Made by a program: the position numbers and the translations under genes
From: Onchocerca volvulus
Taxonomy: Eukaryota > Nematoda > Chromadorea > Rhabditida > Onchocercidae
Assembly: GCA_000499405.2 (NCBI GenBank)
Contig: HG738140.1
Coordinates: 8,087,560 to 8,151,559 of the forward strand
DNA: 64,000 nucleotides
Direction: 5' to 3'
Notes under the pieces: generated by a model
What the model was told of the DNA's origin: nothing
Seen by the model: the letters and a program-made list of their open reading frames with translations, nothing else
Database searches by the model: none
Part shown: positions 15,001-26,900 of the stretch, piece after piece
Layout: each line of letters starts with the position of its first letter
How positions within the stretch are numbered: the first letter of the stretch is position 1

Positions 15001-16172
15001 GACCAATAATACTATCAACCTCAGCACGAGAGAGTTCACTGATCGGACGACGATCAGTCGCTGACTGCAACTGTTCCTCGAGGCTCTACAAAATGGATTC
15101 GTTACTTTTTGTATTTGAAACTTGTGAAACTTATAAAATAAATTGTAGATTATTCATAATCTGTATTACAGTTCAATTTTAATCTTCCGTAATAACAATG
15201 TGGGATTAGAATATGAATTAAGCTTGATGACTTAAAATTTTGAAAAATATTTACGAGATTTGAAAAGTTCTGATTCCACATTAATAAAACTAGTATAAAT
15301 GTTCAGTAATTCTATGCAGACAGTATAGCTTTGATTTTGTCATTCGAACTATGAATATTTTAAAAAACAAAGTTGGAAAAAAAATTTTTCTCCAAAACTG
15401 AGTATTTAAATTGATGAGGTTTGCAACATTTTCTCAATTTGTTATCCGAAAAAAACTCGAGTTTGATAGAAAGATGAAATAGAATGAACTACGATAAAGA
15501 AAGAAATAAGAAAGCAATCGATTTAGACAAAAGCCAACCAACTGATATGAAAATTTAAAAAGTCATGAAACACAAGAAAGGGATACTGACTCTAATTTTG
15601 ATGGCATGATCATTCAATCTCATCAGTTTGTCGTTTAGATGCTCTTGCATTTCTTCCTTTATCCTATTTTCATCTTGCAGCTTATGAGCCAGTTTTAGAA
15701 CGTGTTCCTGCAGGACCTGCAAATTTTATAAGAACTATTTGGAAATCAAAAGTTTTAGGAGTGAAACCTCCATCTTGTTAAATGAATTATCTTCGATAAA
15801 CCATTTTGTTGCGAGCAAAATTCCACTTCTATAGTATATAAAAGGATTTGCTCAAGAATCTATTTAATAGTTTAAAGTTTCCGACTCAAGTATCCACTTA
15901 TTTCTTAGAATAGAATCATTTTTTTATATTTGCAAATTGTAGGATTACAGTGGGAACTAATTTTATAAATTTACAAAATTTTAAGTAATTTCGACTTTTT
16001 AGTTGCAGAGTTAAATATTGAAATAATAAAAATGGATTTAAATAAAGGATTTGATTCAAATTAAAAATCTTAACAGCGAATAGAATTCCAATACCTTAAT
16101 TTCGTCTGCTTTATTATTCAATTGTTCGTTGTAGACTATACATTGTGGGCAGTTGGTTAATGTTGTTTCCAT
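1..16172 (-). CDS. Large coiled-coil protein, 23 exons, 3' part outside window
   Basis: Exons on the minus strand, 5' to 3': 16172-16095, 15716-15591, 15085-14963, 14494-14354, 14076-13911, 13685-13503, 13373-13243, 12569-12438, 12282-12185, 11922-11732, 11600-11403, 6215-~5980, 5816-5741, 5562-5303, 4940-4764, 4189-3977, 3673-3377, 3157-2730, 2259-2021, 1629-1547, 770-570, 371-234, 175-1. Phases agree at every junction; about 1,360 residues are visible. The start (METTLTNCPQC...) follows an acceptor-like CACAG, which suits trans-splicing. Apart from a short N-terminal CxxC and a low-complexity Ser/Pro/Gln-rich stretch around residues 160-270, the protein is heptad-rich with high Glu/Lys/Gln, i.e. 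long coiled coil. I do not recognise the family: a golgin, centrosomal or other scaffold protein would fit, and a C-terminal GRIP or similar domain would lie beyond base 1. The gene structure is secure; the function is unknown. Least certain are the donor of exon 12 (5980 or a few codons earlier) and the acceptor of the 76-base exon 13. Confidence 0.85.
6216..9631. other. Intronic stretch, no exon seen (left part of 5.2-kb intron)
   Basis: This is most of the 5.2-kb intron 11 of the coiled-coil gene. It is AT-rich with T-runs, and open frames here are short and lack splice context. The only discrete motif noted is the 12-base palindrome GACCACGTGGTC at 9060-9071. The remainder, 10242-11402, is equally featureless apart from AATAAA signals near 10890 that could end the nested gene. 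Confidence 0.6.
9060..9071. promoter_or_regulatory. Perfect E-box palindrome GACCACGTGGTC
   Basis: A 12-base perfect palindrome with a CACGTG core, about 560 bases upstream of the nested BRI3/LITAF-like gene. CACGTG is bound by bHLH-ZIP factors, including the TFEB/HLH-30 group that controls lysosomal genes. A regulatory role is inferred only from motif and position. Confidence 0.3.
9632..10241 (+). CDS. BRI3/LITAF-like membrane zinc-ribbon protein, nested in an intron
   Basis: Two exons, 9632-9778 and 10044-10241, joined in phase 0, give 114 residues. The first 49 contain CPVC (residues 4-7), then a Cys-rich hydrophobic segment (GLLYCILCFPCGIYCC, residues 20-35), then CPLC (43-46). Paired CxxC knuckles around a membrane-inserting hydrophobic stretch are the layout of the brain protein I3 (BRI3) and LITAF families, which sit on late endosomal and lysosomal membranes. 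The C-terminal 65 residues are hydrophilic and Ser/Thr-rich, with no recognised domain. In BRI3 the zinc-ribbon is C-terminal, whereas here it opens the protein, so an upstream exon might be missing. It is transcribed opposite to its host gene. BRI3-like is my preferred reading; LITAF-like is the alternative. Confidence 0.7.
13732..13834. repeat. Near-perfect inverted repeat (hairpin) in an intron
   Basis: Two arms of about 50 bases, 13732-13780 and 13783-13834, are reverse complements apart from one 3-base bulge and two or three mismatches, with a loop of only a few bases. The outer ends read AATCTTCTCAGAGG and CCTCTGAGAAGATT. The repeat sits wholly inside intron 5 of the coiled-coil gene (13910-13686), so its transcript would fold into a long stem. 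It could be a tiny MITE, a source of small RNA, or a structural intron element. Confidence 0.9.
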
Positions 16173-16180
16173 TTCTTGGC

Positions 16181-17832
16181 TGTGAGAATTAGTAAATCAA
16201 GTAGAGAGGACTATTTACAGCATATTTTAGTGGTAGTATATTTGGCAAGTATGACACCTCTGGAAATATGACAATTCTTCAAATTTCGGGAAGTACACAA
16301 ATATCTGCACAATCGGCAATTACACAACTTAATAACAAGATAGAATTTAATTCCTTTGGATTAATTCATTTGTTGATTTATAAGTTTTATCATTTCGATC
16401 TTGATGGATCTCGTTAAATTGTCATTGCAGAAGAAGAGAAATATAACTAAGATGCTTTGACATAAGTAAAATAATATCTGAGGGACAAGAAGCGATGCTT
16501 AATATTCGCTAGACTATATCGCTTTCCTTATCAAGGAATAATCGATATGTTGATAAAAAATTATTTCACTGAATTTACAAGTAATTGATTGCCATACATC
16601 TATATGTTTGATAAGAAAGGAGATATAAAACTTGGAAAAAATTGTAGAAAATCAGCAAAAATTGAAGATCAAAAAGAGCATAATTCGACTGCTTATTTTG
16701 CATTCGAATAGCTCTGTTATGATGATCATACCTTCAGAGAGAGATGATCTTTATATTATTTTTAATCTTTGATAATAAAGATAATAGAAAAGAAGAATAA
16801 AATCTATTGATATTATCAATTTGAATCGTTAAAAAAATTAAACTTCAATTAAACTTCACTGCATAAGTCATTTCTTTCGATGATAAGATTAAGCTAAAGA
16901 GAATAAAATTTGTAAATAACGTATATTTTAAATGGGAATATCAAAGTACGTTAGCTGCGTGTGAGTTCACGTAAAAATCTGCGTGCGTGAACTGCGTAAT
17001 AGCTACAAATTAGCATAATAAAAAAGAAGCTTGATAGGACAGCAAGTTAAAGTTGGTGAAGAGAGAAATATTGAGAGAAAACGGCTTAGATTTATGAAAA
17101 CTTTGCGGAAACAGGTGGTTTTCTCTGGCAACAATGAATCGACACCAATTGGCACTGTGCCAAATTCAGCTCATTGCAAACTTTTTTTCTGGAATCAACA
17201 ATGATATGATGAAGAGTTGAAGTGATAACAGTGATAATCCCCAAAATATCATGGAAATAATTAGAAATGATGCTTTTTAAATATCGGGCTAGATTAGACA
17301 TAAAGTAGTGTAATTATAAAAGTCAATAAAGCAATTTGAGGGACGGCAAAGATTCAAAGGAATCAGGAAATATTGCAAACGCATATAGGAAAAGTTGGTG
17401 AGAGATGGAAAATAATGGAAAGAAATTTGTTGTTGAGAGAAGATGATCAGAGATAACGAAGTTGGAAAGATATCTTCGAGGAGGCATCTTATCAGTTTCG
17501 GTGAATGAGTGGTCGGGGTGATGATAAGTCATGATTTTGGTCTTGTGTAAGAACGGTAGGGAAATTTGTTGGAGGATGGCAGTTTTGAAAGTTAATAGGA
17601 TACACTGCTGGATCGATTGATCGATTGATCGATTGCCGAAATATATCGACTGTCGTTGCTGCACTAAAAGGGCGGTAGTTGCAGCAGTAGTTTGGACAAA
17701 TTTTATCAACAATTCAAAAAAGCGAGATATATTGATAATTTTATAGTTTGCTTGCTGCACTTTATTATTTTCAACCATCTGACAATTGTTTGATTCGAAA
17801 TTTGTCATCGTGAACTTTTTATACAGGTAACT
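16181..17832. other. Divergent intergenic region between coiled-coil and reductase genes
   Basis: About 1.65 kb shared by two divergently transcribed genes, so it should hold both promoters. Visible: an inverted pair AGTTCACG...CGTGAACT near 16961-16996, a triplicated GATCGATT at 17611-17635, a TGATAAG (GATA-type) site near 17521, and an acceptor-like TTTTTATACAG ending at 17826 just before the reductase start, usable for spliced-leader addition. From 17340 to 17700 the plus strand is markedly purine-rich. Confidence 0.5.
17611..17635. repeat. Tandem GATCGATT x3
   Basis: Three perfect copies of an 8-base unit about 200 bases upstream of the reductase start codon. It could be a simple repeat or a clustered ATCGAT-type protein site; nothing decides between these. 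Confidence 0.6.
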
Positions 17833-19837
17833 ATGGTATCCACGGTGAAATTAAATTCAGGACATTCCATTCCATCTCTTGGTCTCGGTACTTGGCTTTC
17901 GCAGCCTGGTCAAGTTGGAAATGCAATTAAAATCGCTCTCAACAATGGTTACCGACATATCGATTGTGCGCATGTATACCAAAATCAGGTCGAAGTGGGT
18001 GAAGCACTTGCTGAGGTTTTCAAAAAGGGAAATGTGAAGGTAGGAATGGTTTTGACTTTTGTAATTTTATTAATTTCAGGCCTAAGAATGCAATTTTCCT
18101 TTTTTATGTTTCTTTTCCCAGGCATTATTGTAGTATTTCTAAAGCACTAATTTAAATTATTTTAAAATATTATAAATTACTTTCAGGATTTTCGAAATTA
18201 TTTTCATGCTGCAAATATTTTAGCGTAATGATGTATTTGTCACTTCAAAAATATGGAATACTTTTCATTCATATGAAATGGCCAAGAAGAATATAGATAT
18301 TTTATTAAATGAACTTCGCCTCGATTACCTGGATTTATGTCTCATCCACTGGCCACAAGGATATGAAGAGGGTGGTGAATTTTTTCCGAAGGTTTAGTCT
18401 AACTTTTTCTCGATTTCCGTGAAACAATTAAATTCGCTGTGTAAATGCTAAATCCAATAAAATATAAGCTTAAGCTGGAGACTATTTTATAATTGCTTTT
18501 ATGAAAAAAATAGAAATAATCTTAAAACAGATATGAAAAGCAAACATAAATATCTAATAAAGTAAATGTAATCAATAATGAACAAGCAGTTATCATTTTT
18601 CTTTTTTACTCTGGCGTGTTAAAAATTTATTACTACACTAATCTCGAGATATTTCGTTTCTCACCTAACTTCTTGAAAATCCTGTTCTTATATAAATTTA
18701 CCTGCTATTTTTGTGCAATAATTCAAACACCGAATGGTAAAATACTTGCAGAGACCGGATTGTGAAAAATTTAAGTATTCCGATGCCGATTATTTGGATA
18801 CATGGCGAGCCATGGAAGAATATGTGAAAATGAAAAAAATCCGTTCTATTGGATTGTCAAACTTTAATCACAAACAGATTCTGCGGGTAATCAACAACTG
18901 TACCATCAAACCGGCGGTTTTGCAGGTTAGTTTAAGGCTCTTTTTTTCTTTCCAAAGAAAGTTACAAGTGATACTGAAAATATAATATAAGAAGATTTTC
19001 AAATATAAAGTCTTAGAACTTAAATCGTAATATTGCATAGAAATGGAAGTTAATGACAGTTTGTTAATAATGAAGAATACTGAGCGAAATTCAGGTTGAA
19101 CTTCATCCATATTTCCAACAACGCAAATTACACGATTTCTGTCAAGAGCATGGAATAATGATGACTGCCTATAGTCCACTGGCCAATCCAGCGATGCCTT
19201 TCAGAAAACCGACAGATGCTGTTTTGCTTGATGATGCTGTCATTCTTAAACTTGCGGAAGTGCATCATAAGTCAGCTGCACAGGTAAGGAATTTCATTTT
19301 AATTATCTTTCTTGGTGGTTAAACGCTTTTTCTGGTGATTCAAGTTTGAATGTTTAATAAATATTTGTAGAAAAAGTCATTCCAGTGTTTTTTTTTTAAT
19401 GGATATTTTAATCTTTTGTGTTATTTATGTCAAAATATTCAACTAGAAAGCATCTTTCTAGCATTTTGCTAACTGATTTAAAGTGAATATTTAGAAATTT
19501 TGAAATAAATGAACTTTTATAAGTTAGAGTAAGAATAAGCTCAAATTTGAATTTCAAAATAGATAACTAACGAATTTGTTGAATATTTTGATAGGTTTTG
19601 AAAAATTATTTTTTGAGTTATTTGCAGATAGTATTACGTTGGGGAATCCAGCATGGATTTGTTGTTATCCCGAAATCGGTAACTGAGAAAAGGATTATTG
19701 AAAACATCAATATTTTCGACTTCAAACTCAATTCTGAAGAAATGGCATTGATCAACGGCTTGGATAAAAACTGGCGTATTTTAGATCTTTCAAGGGATAA
19801 AGACCATCCTTTCTACCCGTTCAATGAAGAATATTGA
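17833..19837 (+). CDS. Aldo-keto reductase (AKR superfamily), complete
   Basis: Five exons, 17833-18039, 18224-18391, 18752-18925, 19095-19283 and 19628-19837, all joined in phase 0, encode 315 residues, the usual AKR length. The N-terminal strand motif and SLGLGTW are followed by [10 protein letters not shown] with catalytic Asp44 and Tyr49, VFVTSKIW with Lys78, and CLIHWP with His111: the full Asp-Tyr-Lys-His tetrad of the TIM-barrel. Further family marks are [27 protein letters not shown] and the NADP(H)-binding [13 protein letters not shown] near the C-terminus. The enzyme should be a cytosolic, monomeric NADPH-dependent reductase of aldehydes or ketones; substrate cannot be read from sequence. 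It resembles the aldose reductase/AKR1-like group of animals. The start is the first Met after an acceptor-like site and gives the expected N-terminus. Confidence 0.95.
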
Positions 19838-20102
19838 AATGATTTTGGGAATAATTGCGACAATGAAAAAATGAAAGGAAGAGAGTATATTAGTCGGTGT
19901 TGAGAAGCTTTTTAAATCCAATTCAATATTTTTCCAGATTTAAGTTCTGATGCATTTTCATAAATGCAGAATATTTTCTTAAAATTAAGATGTTGAAAGA
20001 AATAATATACTAGGATAAAATAGTTAATTATCTCAGCACTCACCTTTGAAGAGAATAGAGCTTCCCTGCTATTAAATTATTCGCGTGGCTAGCCTCTGCT
20101 AG
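19838..20102. other. 3' flank of reductase gene
   Basis: AT-rich 3' UTR and flank before the MITE-like element. No AATAAA exactly placed; AT-rich stretches around 19990-20030 could carry the cleavage site. Confidence 0.4.
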
Positions 20103-20398
20103 TCTATATAAATAAAAATGTAAATCTACGTTTGTTGAAAATCTTAAATTTCGAAAGTTTTTAAACGCTCATCTATTCGAATGCAATGTTGTGTCGAAAG
20201 TAACAACGTGCCACTTTGCAGAAAGTAGGGTGGTCAACAGATTTATTCGCTCACTTACTTTTACTTTTTACAGTGTACAAGTAAAAAAAGTAAACACGCG
20301 CCTGTTCGAATGCACTTTGTATTAAAATTTGAAGTCAATTGGTGAAAAACTTAAAGCGTTGCGTCGAAATGAACGACGAACATTTTTATTTATATAGA
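20103..20398. mobile_element. MITE-like element with perfect 18-bp terminal inverted repeats
   Basis: Begins TCTATATAAATAAAAATG (20103-20120) and ends with its exact reverse complement (20381-20398), 296 bp in all. It has no coding capacity. The same 18-base head, each time preceded by GCTAG, recurs at 52937, 60727 and 62446, and the interiors share recognisable stretches (a segment containing CCGAAAGTTCTTAA, and the tail ...GAACATTT). It is therefore a member of a dispersed family. Terminal inverted repeats argue for a DNA-transposon MITE; the recurrent CTAG/TC junction instead recalls Helitron ends. Confidence 0.75.
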
Positions 20399-21453
20399 TT
20401 TACATTTTACATTTTTATTTATTTAGATTAAATGATTTTAATCACATGAATGTGCACCACTGTTTTTTTAATTTATGTTTGTTTAGTTTTATTTCTCTTA
20501 TTCTGTTTAAGCATTCCTACGTTTTTTTCCTTATCCATATCCGGAAATTTAAATTTTAAGGCCTTGCGCTTTTTTCTTTTGTTTTTTAACTCGTCAGTTT
20601 AAAAATGAAAACCATATGTTGTTGAATATTTATCAAATATATTTTTACATAATAATGATATTTCAATACGGCAGATCATTGAGTTTTTAACTGTTAGAAA
20701 ACGTGAAACTTGCTGTTGTTTCAATATAAAAGAAAATAAAGAAAGTGATAGATATAAATATAGCATCAATATAAAATATTACTGCATGTTATACGTTTTG
20801 TTGAATTATGTATGTGATCTACAGTTGACTCTTGAATTGAATGCAATTTTATCTTCTAAATTTAGAAAAAACCTATCCTCCATAAATAACATCAATAAAT
20901 ATCGAAAAGCCATTTAGTTATTCCATATAAATCAGAAAGTTCCAGTGTATTCTGATTTTCTTGAATAAGGGTCGATGTCATGGTGCATGTTGCTTTATTT
21001 TATGAGAAAGAGTGAGAAGGGAAAAATGAAGGAACGAATGACTCAAATGTTTGAATACTGTTTTTTAAAATGTGACAAATTTGTTTATATCTTTGTTTGA
21101 TTAAAGAACACTTGATTCTTTTGAAAATATTGAGTAATTTAACAAAGATTGGTAAAATCGTCAATCATGTGATTGGCACAGTATACTGTTTGGAATTCCA
21201 AGTTATCAGATAGGTACTTGTATTGCTTCTGGATGTATATATTTCAGAGACCAATGAATGGTTTGAAAATGACATGGTAATGTATGCTGTTATTCAGTTT
21301 AAGAAAATTCGACCTGAGAATTCCGACAAGACTGAAAGAGGAATTTTCTTCTAGTTTCAGAACTCGAAAAGGTTCTGCTGCATATCGAGCTCGGTATATA
21401 AGAAGTGGGAATAAATTTTTTTGCTCTGATACAGAACTGAGTTATGCCTAACA
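20399..21453. other. Intergenic, tail-to-tail gap
   Basis: About 1 kb between the MITE-like element and the end of the MOLO-1-like gene. AT-rich, with no exon, RNA gene or repeat that I can support. Confidence 0.5.
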
Positions 21454-23954
21454 TTAATGTAGGACAGGGAATATGAAAGGAGCTTCTGATCTGGCAGGAC
21501 ATCTGAAATTAGCTTTTCTCATGATTGTTGTAAAATATTTCTGGTATAGTTGATCGATGAATTCTGCCTTGGCTTCATTCCAGATTCGTGATCGAGTATC
21601 TGAATCATTCTGCATCAGCTGCATTCTTTCCTCAATTGTATGATAACGTTGGTCGGAAATAAGACGTAATGAAAGTGACATTGCTTCTAAAAATTCAGAA
21701 TTTATTACATGAACCACAAAATTTATGCAGTCACAATTTCTCGCTTGTTTCATTTTTTCAGTGTTTTTCAATTTTTACGGTATTTTAATTACTTAATTAA
21801 TTTCAAAATATCACTTTTCAGCTTTTAAAAGTATATATATTTTATTATTTAAATAGACTGTTTTTGTTCGTTTCATTTCTCTTTGCATATAGTATCATTA
21901 AAACTAATATTATTTGTAGTGTGTTATTTCATTTTTCAAGTTCGGATTAGAAAATTGAGAATATTTCAACAAATTATGCTAATAAAATTAGTTATTAATT
22001 AAACCAACCTTCAATAACTGCTTGCACATATCTAGCTACCTTGTCATAATTATTCCCACATCGTGCTACCGCCTAAAAAATGAATCTTTCAGTTGTAGAA
22101 TTTTAGAATAACTGTCATTGCATTTATGACGTTAGCTGCACATACAATAAGAAATGATTTTTCGAATAGAATATCAGGATTGTGCTAAATTTATTTGGTG
22201 TTACCAACTATATTTGTTTCTGAGTATGCTAGTTTTGTGTGATCGATGTTACAAGTCGAAGATACTATGATAATCGCTTCTTATCATTTAAGCTTTTAAA
22301 GAACCTGTGTGAGAATATCAATCCACAGCTGATCACTTTCATCTTTCACTGGAACCATGAGATTTTCTCCATCAATTTCATTCTCATTGCCAAATCTGGA
22401 TTGTCTGGAATAAAAACGAGGAATCGTAATTGGATACGATTTACCCAATTCATCGACTGTTTTCCAAGCATCATTAGTGATTGCAGTATTCACTTCACTA
22501 TAAATTAAATTTAAGTCACATATATCGAAGGGATTAGATTATAATTTTTTTTTCAGGGAAGATTTTGATATCAGAATTGAATTCCATAAATATACCGACT
22601 TTTTGAGAAATGTAGGAATTGGTGGAAGTAATGATAATGGAGTACGAAGTTGAAATAACTGCACATCATAATAAGATTTGGTAATAAATTCAGCCATACC
22701 TTGAAGGCCCATCACAAGACGATTGGCCTAAAACTGCATTAATTTTAAAATGATATGCAAACAAACTATTTGTTGCACAATTCTGAAATTATAAGGTTTG
22801 AAAATTACTTTGAAATTCCTTCAAAAAATTTTCGAAAACACACCCTAAAATGATGAATATTCTGTTCAACTGCGGTTTTTAGGACGTCTTTCGTCAGTTG
22901 CGTATGTTTACCAACTACCGTAAATATCTGTCGGTCATTATTTGAATTCACAATCAATACCATTAAATCGCATAAACTTGGATCCTGAAATTAATACCTT
23001 AGCAGATATTATTTACTACGCATATGTGTTTTTAGCAATAAGTAGACTAAAATCTGCATGAAAAAGCAAAAATAAATCAATATTTTGTCATGAAGCATAC
23101 TTAAATTTTAGAAGAAGTAATTTAAATTTAATTTCGGGACTTTAGAAATCATTCGATAGGTAAACCTTAACATAGCAACTTATTTTGAAGATATACTTGG
23201 TAAAATTGATATCGAGTTTTAAGGTTATTTGTGAATCTCTCGATATCAACAGCAGGTGACATATCAATTTTATCGATTAGTCCAATAATAATATCCAAAC
23301 TTTTCCCGGGAAAAAATCGACATTCTGGTGATGAGTTTGGAACTGTTGCGGCATATGCCAAAAGCTACAAAGAAATAAGTACGGTCATTTAAATTCATTC
23401 TCTTATCACTCCGCAAAATTTTATTTTATTCAATTTTGAATGAAAAATTATTTTCAAATAATAAACTTGCTTTAAGAAATCTTTGAAATCATCAAGCGTT
23501 TTTATTTTTCCCTCAATTTTGCACTAAGTAAACAAAACCAATCATTTTATTGAAATATTCATTTTCAAGGATTTAAACAAGGATTTAGATCATTAATGTT
23601 TGGTGGTGTTAATGAGAATTCGAAGAAATGAAGAGAACACTCAATTTTGTCTGAATATTAAAACAAAGCCCAATGATGATTGTGATGAAACTGTAACAGT
23701 GATGATATTACAGTTATATGCAATCAAAATAGCAATATGACTTGAAAAAATGAATAAACTTGTTTAATTCGGCTCGCAAGTGCTTTTTTATCATCGAATG
23801 TAAGTAATCCACTTGGATCACATATTGGTCCAACAGTTGGGATTCTACATCCGAATGGGTCAAAACGTGGATCCGGATATGTGTCAGAGTTGAACTGAGT
23901 CCAGGAAATGTGTATCAATAGCGAAATGGTAATTAAATTAAGTGACAGATGCAT
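21454..23954 (-). CDS. Secreted MOLO-1/TPM-domain-like protein, eight exons
   Basis: Minus-strand exons 23954-23760, 23523-23467, 23364-23197, 22984-22844, 22727-22600, 22497-22305, 22072-22009 and 21686-21454 keep one frame and encode about 392 residues. The start gives a clear signal peptide (hydrophobic LNLITISLLIHISW, then a polar region). Next comes the family signature GCRIPTVGPICDPSGLL, then the alpha/beta core with DLMVLIVNSNNDRQIFTVVG, and a helix with LVMGLQGMAEFI typical of the TPM fold in the nematode family of MOLO-1, an auxiliary subunit that modulates the levamisole-type acetylcholine receptor. MOLO-1 itself is a single-pass membrane protein; here I see no hydrophobic segment after the core, and the C-terminal third (about 160 residues) is soluble and unrecognised. 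A secreted relative is thus more likely than a receptor subunit. Exon 5 uses a GTCGGT donor, which is needed to keep the frame. Confidence 0.8.
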
Positions 23955-26900
23955 ATTTGGTGAATCTGAAGCTGTAAATCTGAAATTCTCAATTTAGAAT
24001 CATCCAAATTGGAATCAGTATTGCTATGATAAACAAATGAAATTGATGTCTGATACTGGAAAATCTACAATTTCATTTTGAATACGCAAAAACCAATGTT
24101 GCACAAATCACATAAATAACAATATTGACGAGATATGTGGTAATTTCAACAATAACAAATTGTCGTGGATTAAGTTCAGTTATGGATTTCGCATAAAAGT
24201 AATTGTTGTGAAATTCGTTTGATATCAAAGAAAACATAGGCGATATTTATAAGTGGCAATACAAGATGATTAACAAATGTATGAGAAATTATGGCTATTT
24301 GACCGAAATTTTTAGCGATTTGGAAGTTTCTAAATATTCACAAAATTTTATATTATTAATTCTTATTATTAGGCAAGAAATTATGGCAATATTAGAATCG
24401 ATAAATTCAAAAGTGAATATAAAAAATGGGAAATTTTTTGATAATTGATCAGAATCATTTTTTGATCGTTTGCAAATTACTCTAATCGTGAAGAAAATAT
24501 AAAGTGATAAAAATCAATTGATGCATATCTTTGATTAAAGCAAATTTTTTCTTTTTTGCTAAAAATGACGTGAATAGATCTGTAGAGAAGTGCTGAAGTG
24601 CACAAAGTTGGGCAAGCTGTACTGATTTCAATCATTTTCAATTTGTAAATCCATCAAGAAATTCAAAGTTTCTTAAATGAAGTTAATCAATTAGAAATCT
24701 AAAAAACCAAAAAACATAAAAAAACTGTAGAATTTCAGAAAACTTGTAGACATTATTTTAGTGAAACTGGATTTTCTTTTTCGATTGTTAAGTTTCGAAT
24801 TTTTTTCCAGAAAAGGTCTTTCTGTTAGAGATAAAGAAGTGATCCAACATAACTTTTTTGAATAGAAGTGACATTCTCGATGACAGCACATTGAAAGTTC
24901 TTGATGTTGTCTGAACAATTAAACTCATTCAATTTCTCCAAAAATTGTAAGTTAATCAACAAAACGGGGAAAAAATCTAAGCTTTAAAGTTGAGCTAATA
25001 TTTGGAACAAACTTCTGAATTTTCTTGTGAATAGAAAACGAAACGAAGATATTCATTTTAATTTACTATAACTAAAGCATTTGCAATCTTTTAAGCAAAA
25101 GAAGTATTTTGCTTTTATCCAATTATTAATATTTTCTTTATACAGTCATTAACCACGATGTGAGAAATAATGCAATTCTTTCTCTCCAAAGTCTTTAACT
25201 GAAATTATACGTGAAATCGGATATTTTTTGATTTAGAATGAATTTGCACGCTCACACGCTCTCAGAAGCAACAGCAATATGAACTACTGCAAGAAGTGAG
25301 TCAGTTCAGATGGACACAGTTCAACAGTTCAGTAGCAGCAGTTCGATGCAATTCAACAGTAGCAGCAATATCAAGCAAAAATGAATTGAATGAGAATTTC
25401 CGTTGCGAAGAAAGAGTTAAATGTGAAAGAAATGAAGTTGTACTGTTGCATCAGCACTGATAGTGGTGCTAGTCATAAGGTTAAATAGGAGAAGACAGAG
25501 ATAATCATTTCTTCTTTTGTCCTTCCATCAATTGCCCATCCTCTGTTTTCATACATTCAATCCTTTCACTTCTCTAAAACCCATAAAGTAACAATAAATC
25601 AAGAATGGATTTTCCAATGCTTCCAAATGTATAAAAGGAGGAAAGGGAAATTTCGGAAAAATTATCATTCTAAATAATTCTATTTAACTGTTCTACATTT
25701 TTATCTTTTGAAAAGTTCTACTATTCATGTTAGTCAGGATTACAGGAAATTTTTCTTTTAATTAAACTACTTATAAGAGTTAAATGCTCTAAAAGGATAA
25801 ATTTAAAATAAGAAAATGTTACATAGAAACTGGAACAAAATGTAAAACTAAGAAATGAATAGGGAAAATTTGCAATTAATAATAAATATAGGTAAAATCG
25901 CTACATCTGAAATCATAAATTCATTTTGTAAATGTTGATTCTGTTCAGATAATTATGATTATTTCGAGTTCCTTTCAGGATTCTCCTATAATTACCTAAA
26001 AATTTTCGAATGCTAATTTTATTCCGTATTATTTCGTAATTTCTGGCCTTTTGAAATCGCTTCCCATTAGTTACGGCTCTTTTCAGATTCATAGCAACAT
26101 ATCGGCTCAGATTTGAAAGTAAAAATTAATATGTTTTTCGTTATTCCCACATTGCGTTGAAATATTCAGGTCGAATTTTACAGAAGAAATTCACAAACAT
26201 TCGTCGCAAAGAACATAAGATGATGAAAATAAGTCAATTTACAAAACATTAAATGATATTCATGCTACTTTCTTATTACTTACCAATCTTTTAAACAAAC
26301 TTTTGAACAAAAACAAATGAGAAGCAAAGGATTGAAAGTAAAGCTCTGAGAAGAAAAAAGGACAGAAAAGTCCAGAATGAGCTGATCAAGCTGAATATTT
26401 ATTTCAAGCCACTTTAATAAAATTTCAGCGGATTTTTTCTGTGATTAATTTGCAAAAACAAATAATGGTTAGTGTCTTAAAGAAAAAATTGCTACTGATC
26501 TCAGTTTGCTTTCATTTCGAATTCAGGAAGCAAAATATATCTATACAAGCTTAAATAAACATTAAATTTGTCATTATTGAATTATTGAAATTTCAAATTT
26601 GGTTGATAAATTTGTTGCATTATGATTGAAGACTATGGCGCTGATTTGGTTGATAAGGTTAAAACTGGAAAATAATAGAATCAAAAAACTGAACTTTTTG
26701 TCGTTGGTTTTATGGGAATTCGTCAGGATTCATTTTTTTCTTGTGTTCTTTCACGATTATTTATCAAAATAAGATATGATTTTTATGCTACGAAACTATA
26801 TCACCATGCTTTTTAGTCAAAAATCTGTCTTTTGGACTGAGAGGTGTCGGATCCATGTACTAGTATTCAGTTTTTTAGGACTTTATTTAAGCAGCAAAGA

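Noticed and set aside
17323..17808. 161-codon minus-strand ORF upstream of the reductase
   Set aside because: It is the mirror of a purine-rich tract, shows no domain or splice context, and runs antisense through the reductase promoter. Its length comes from composition, so it is not called as a gene.
22498..22600. Apparent one-base frame error in the MOLO-1-like gene
   Set aside because: It disappears if exon 5 ends two bases after the last AAA codon, using the GTCGGT donor; GTC donors are also used in the coiled-coil gene.
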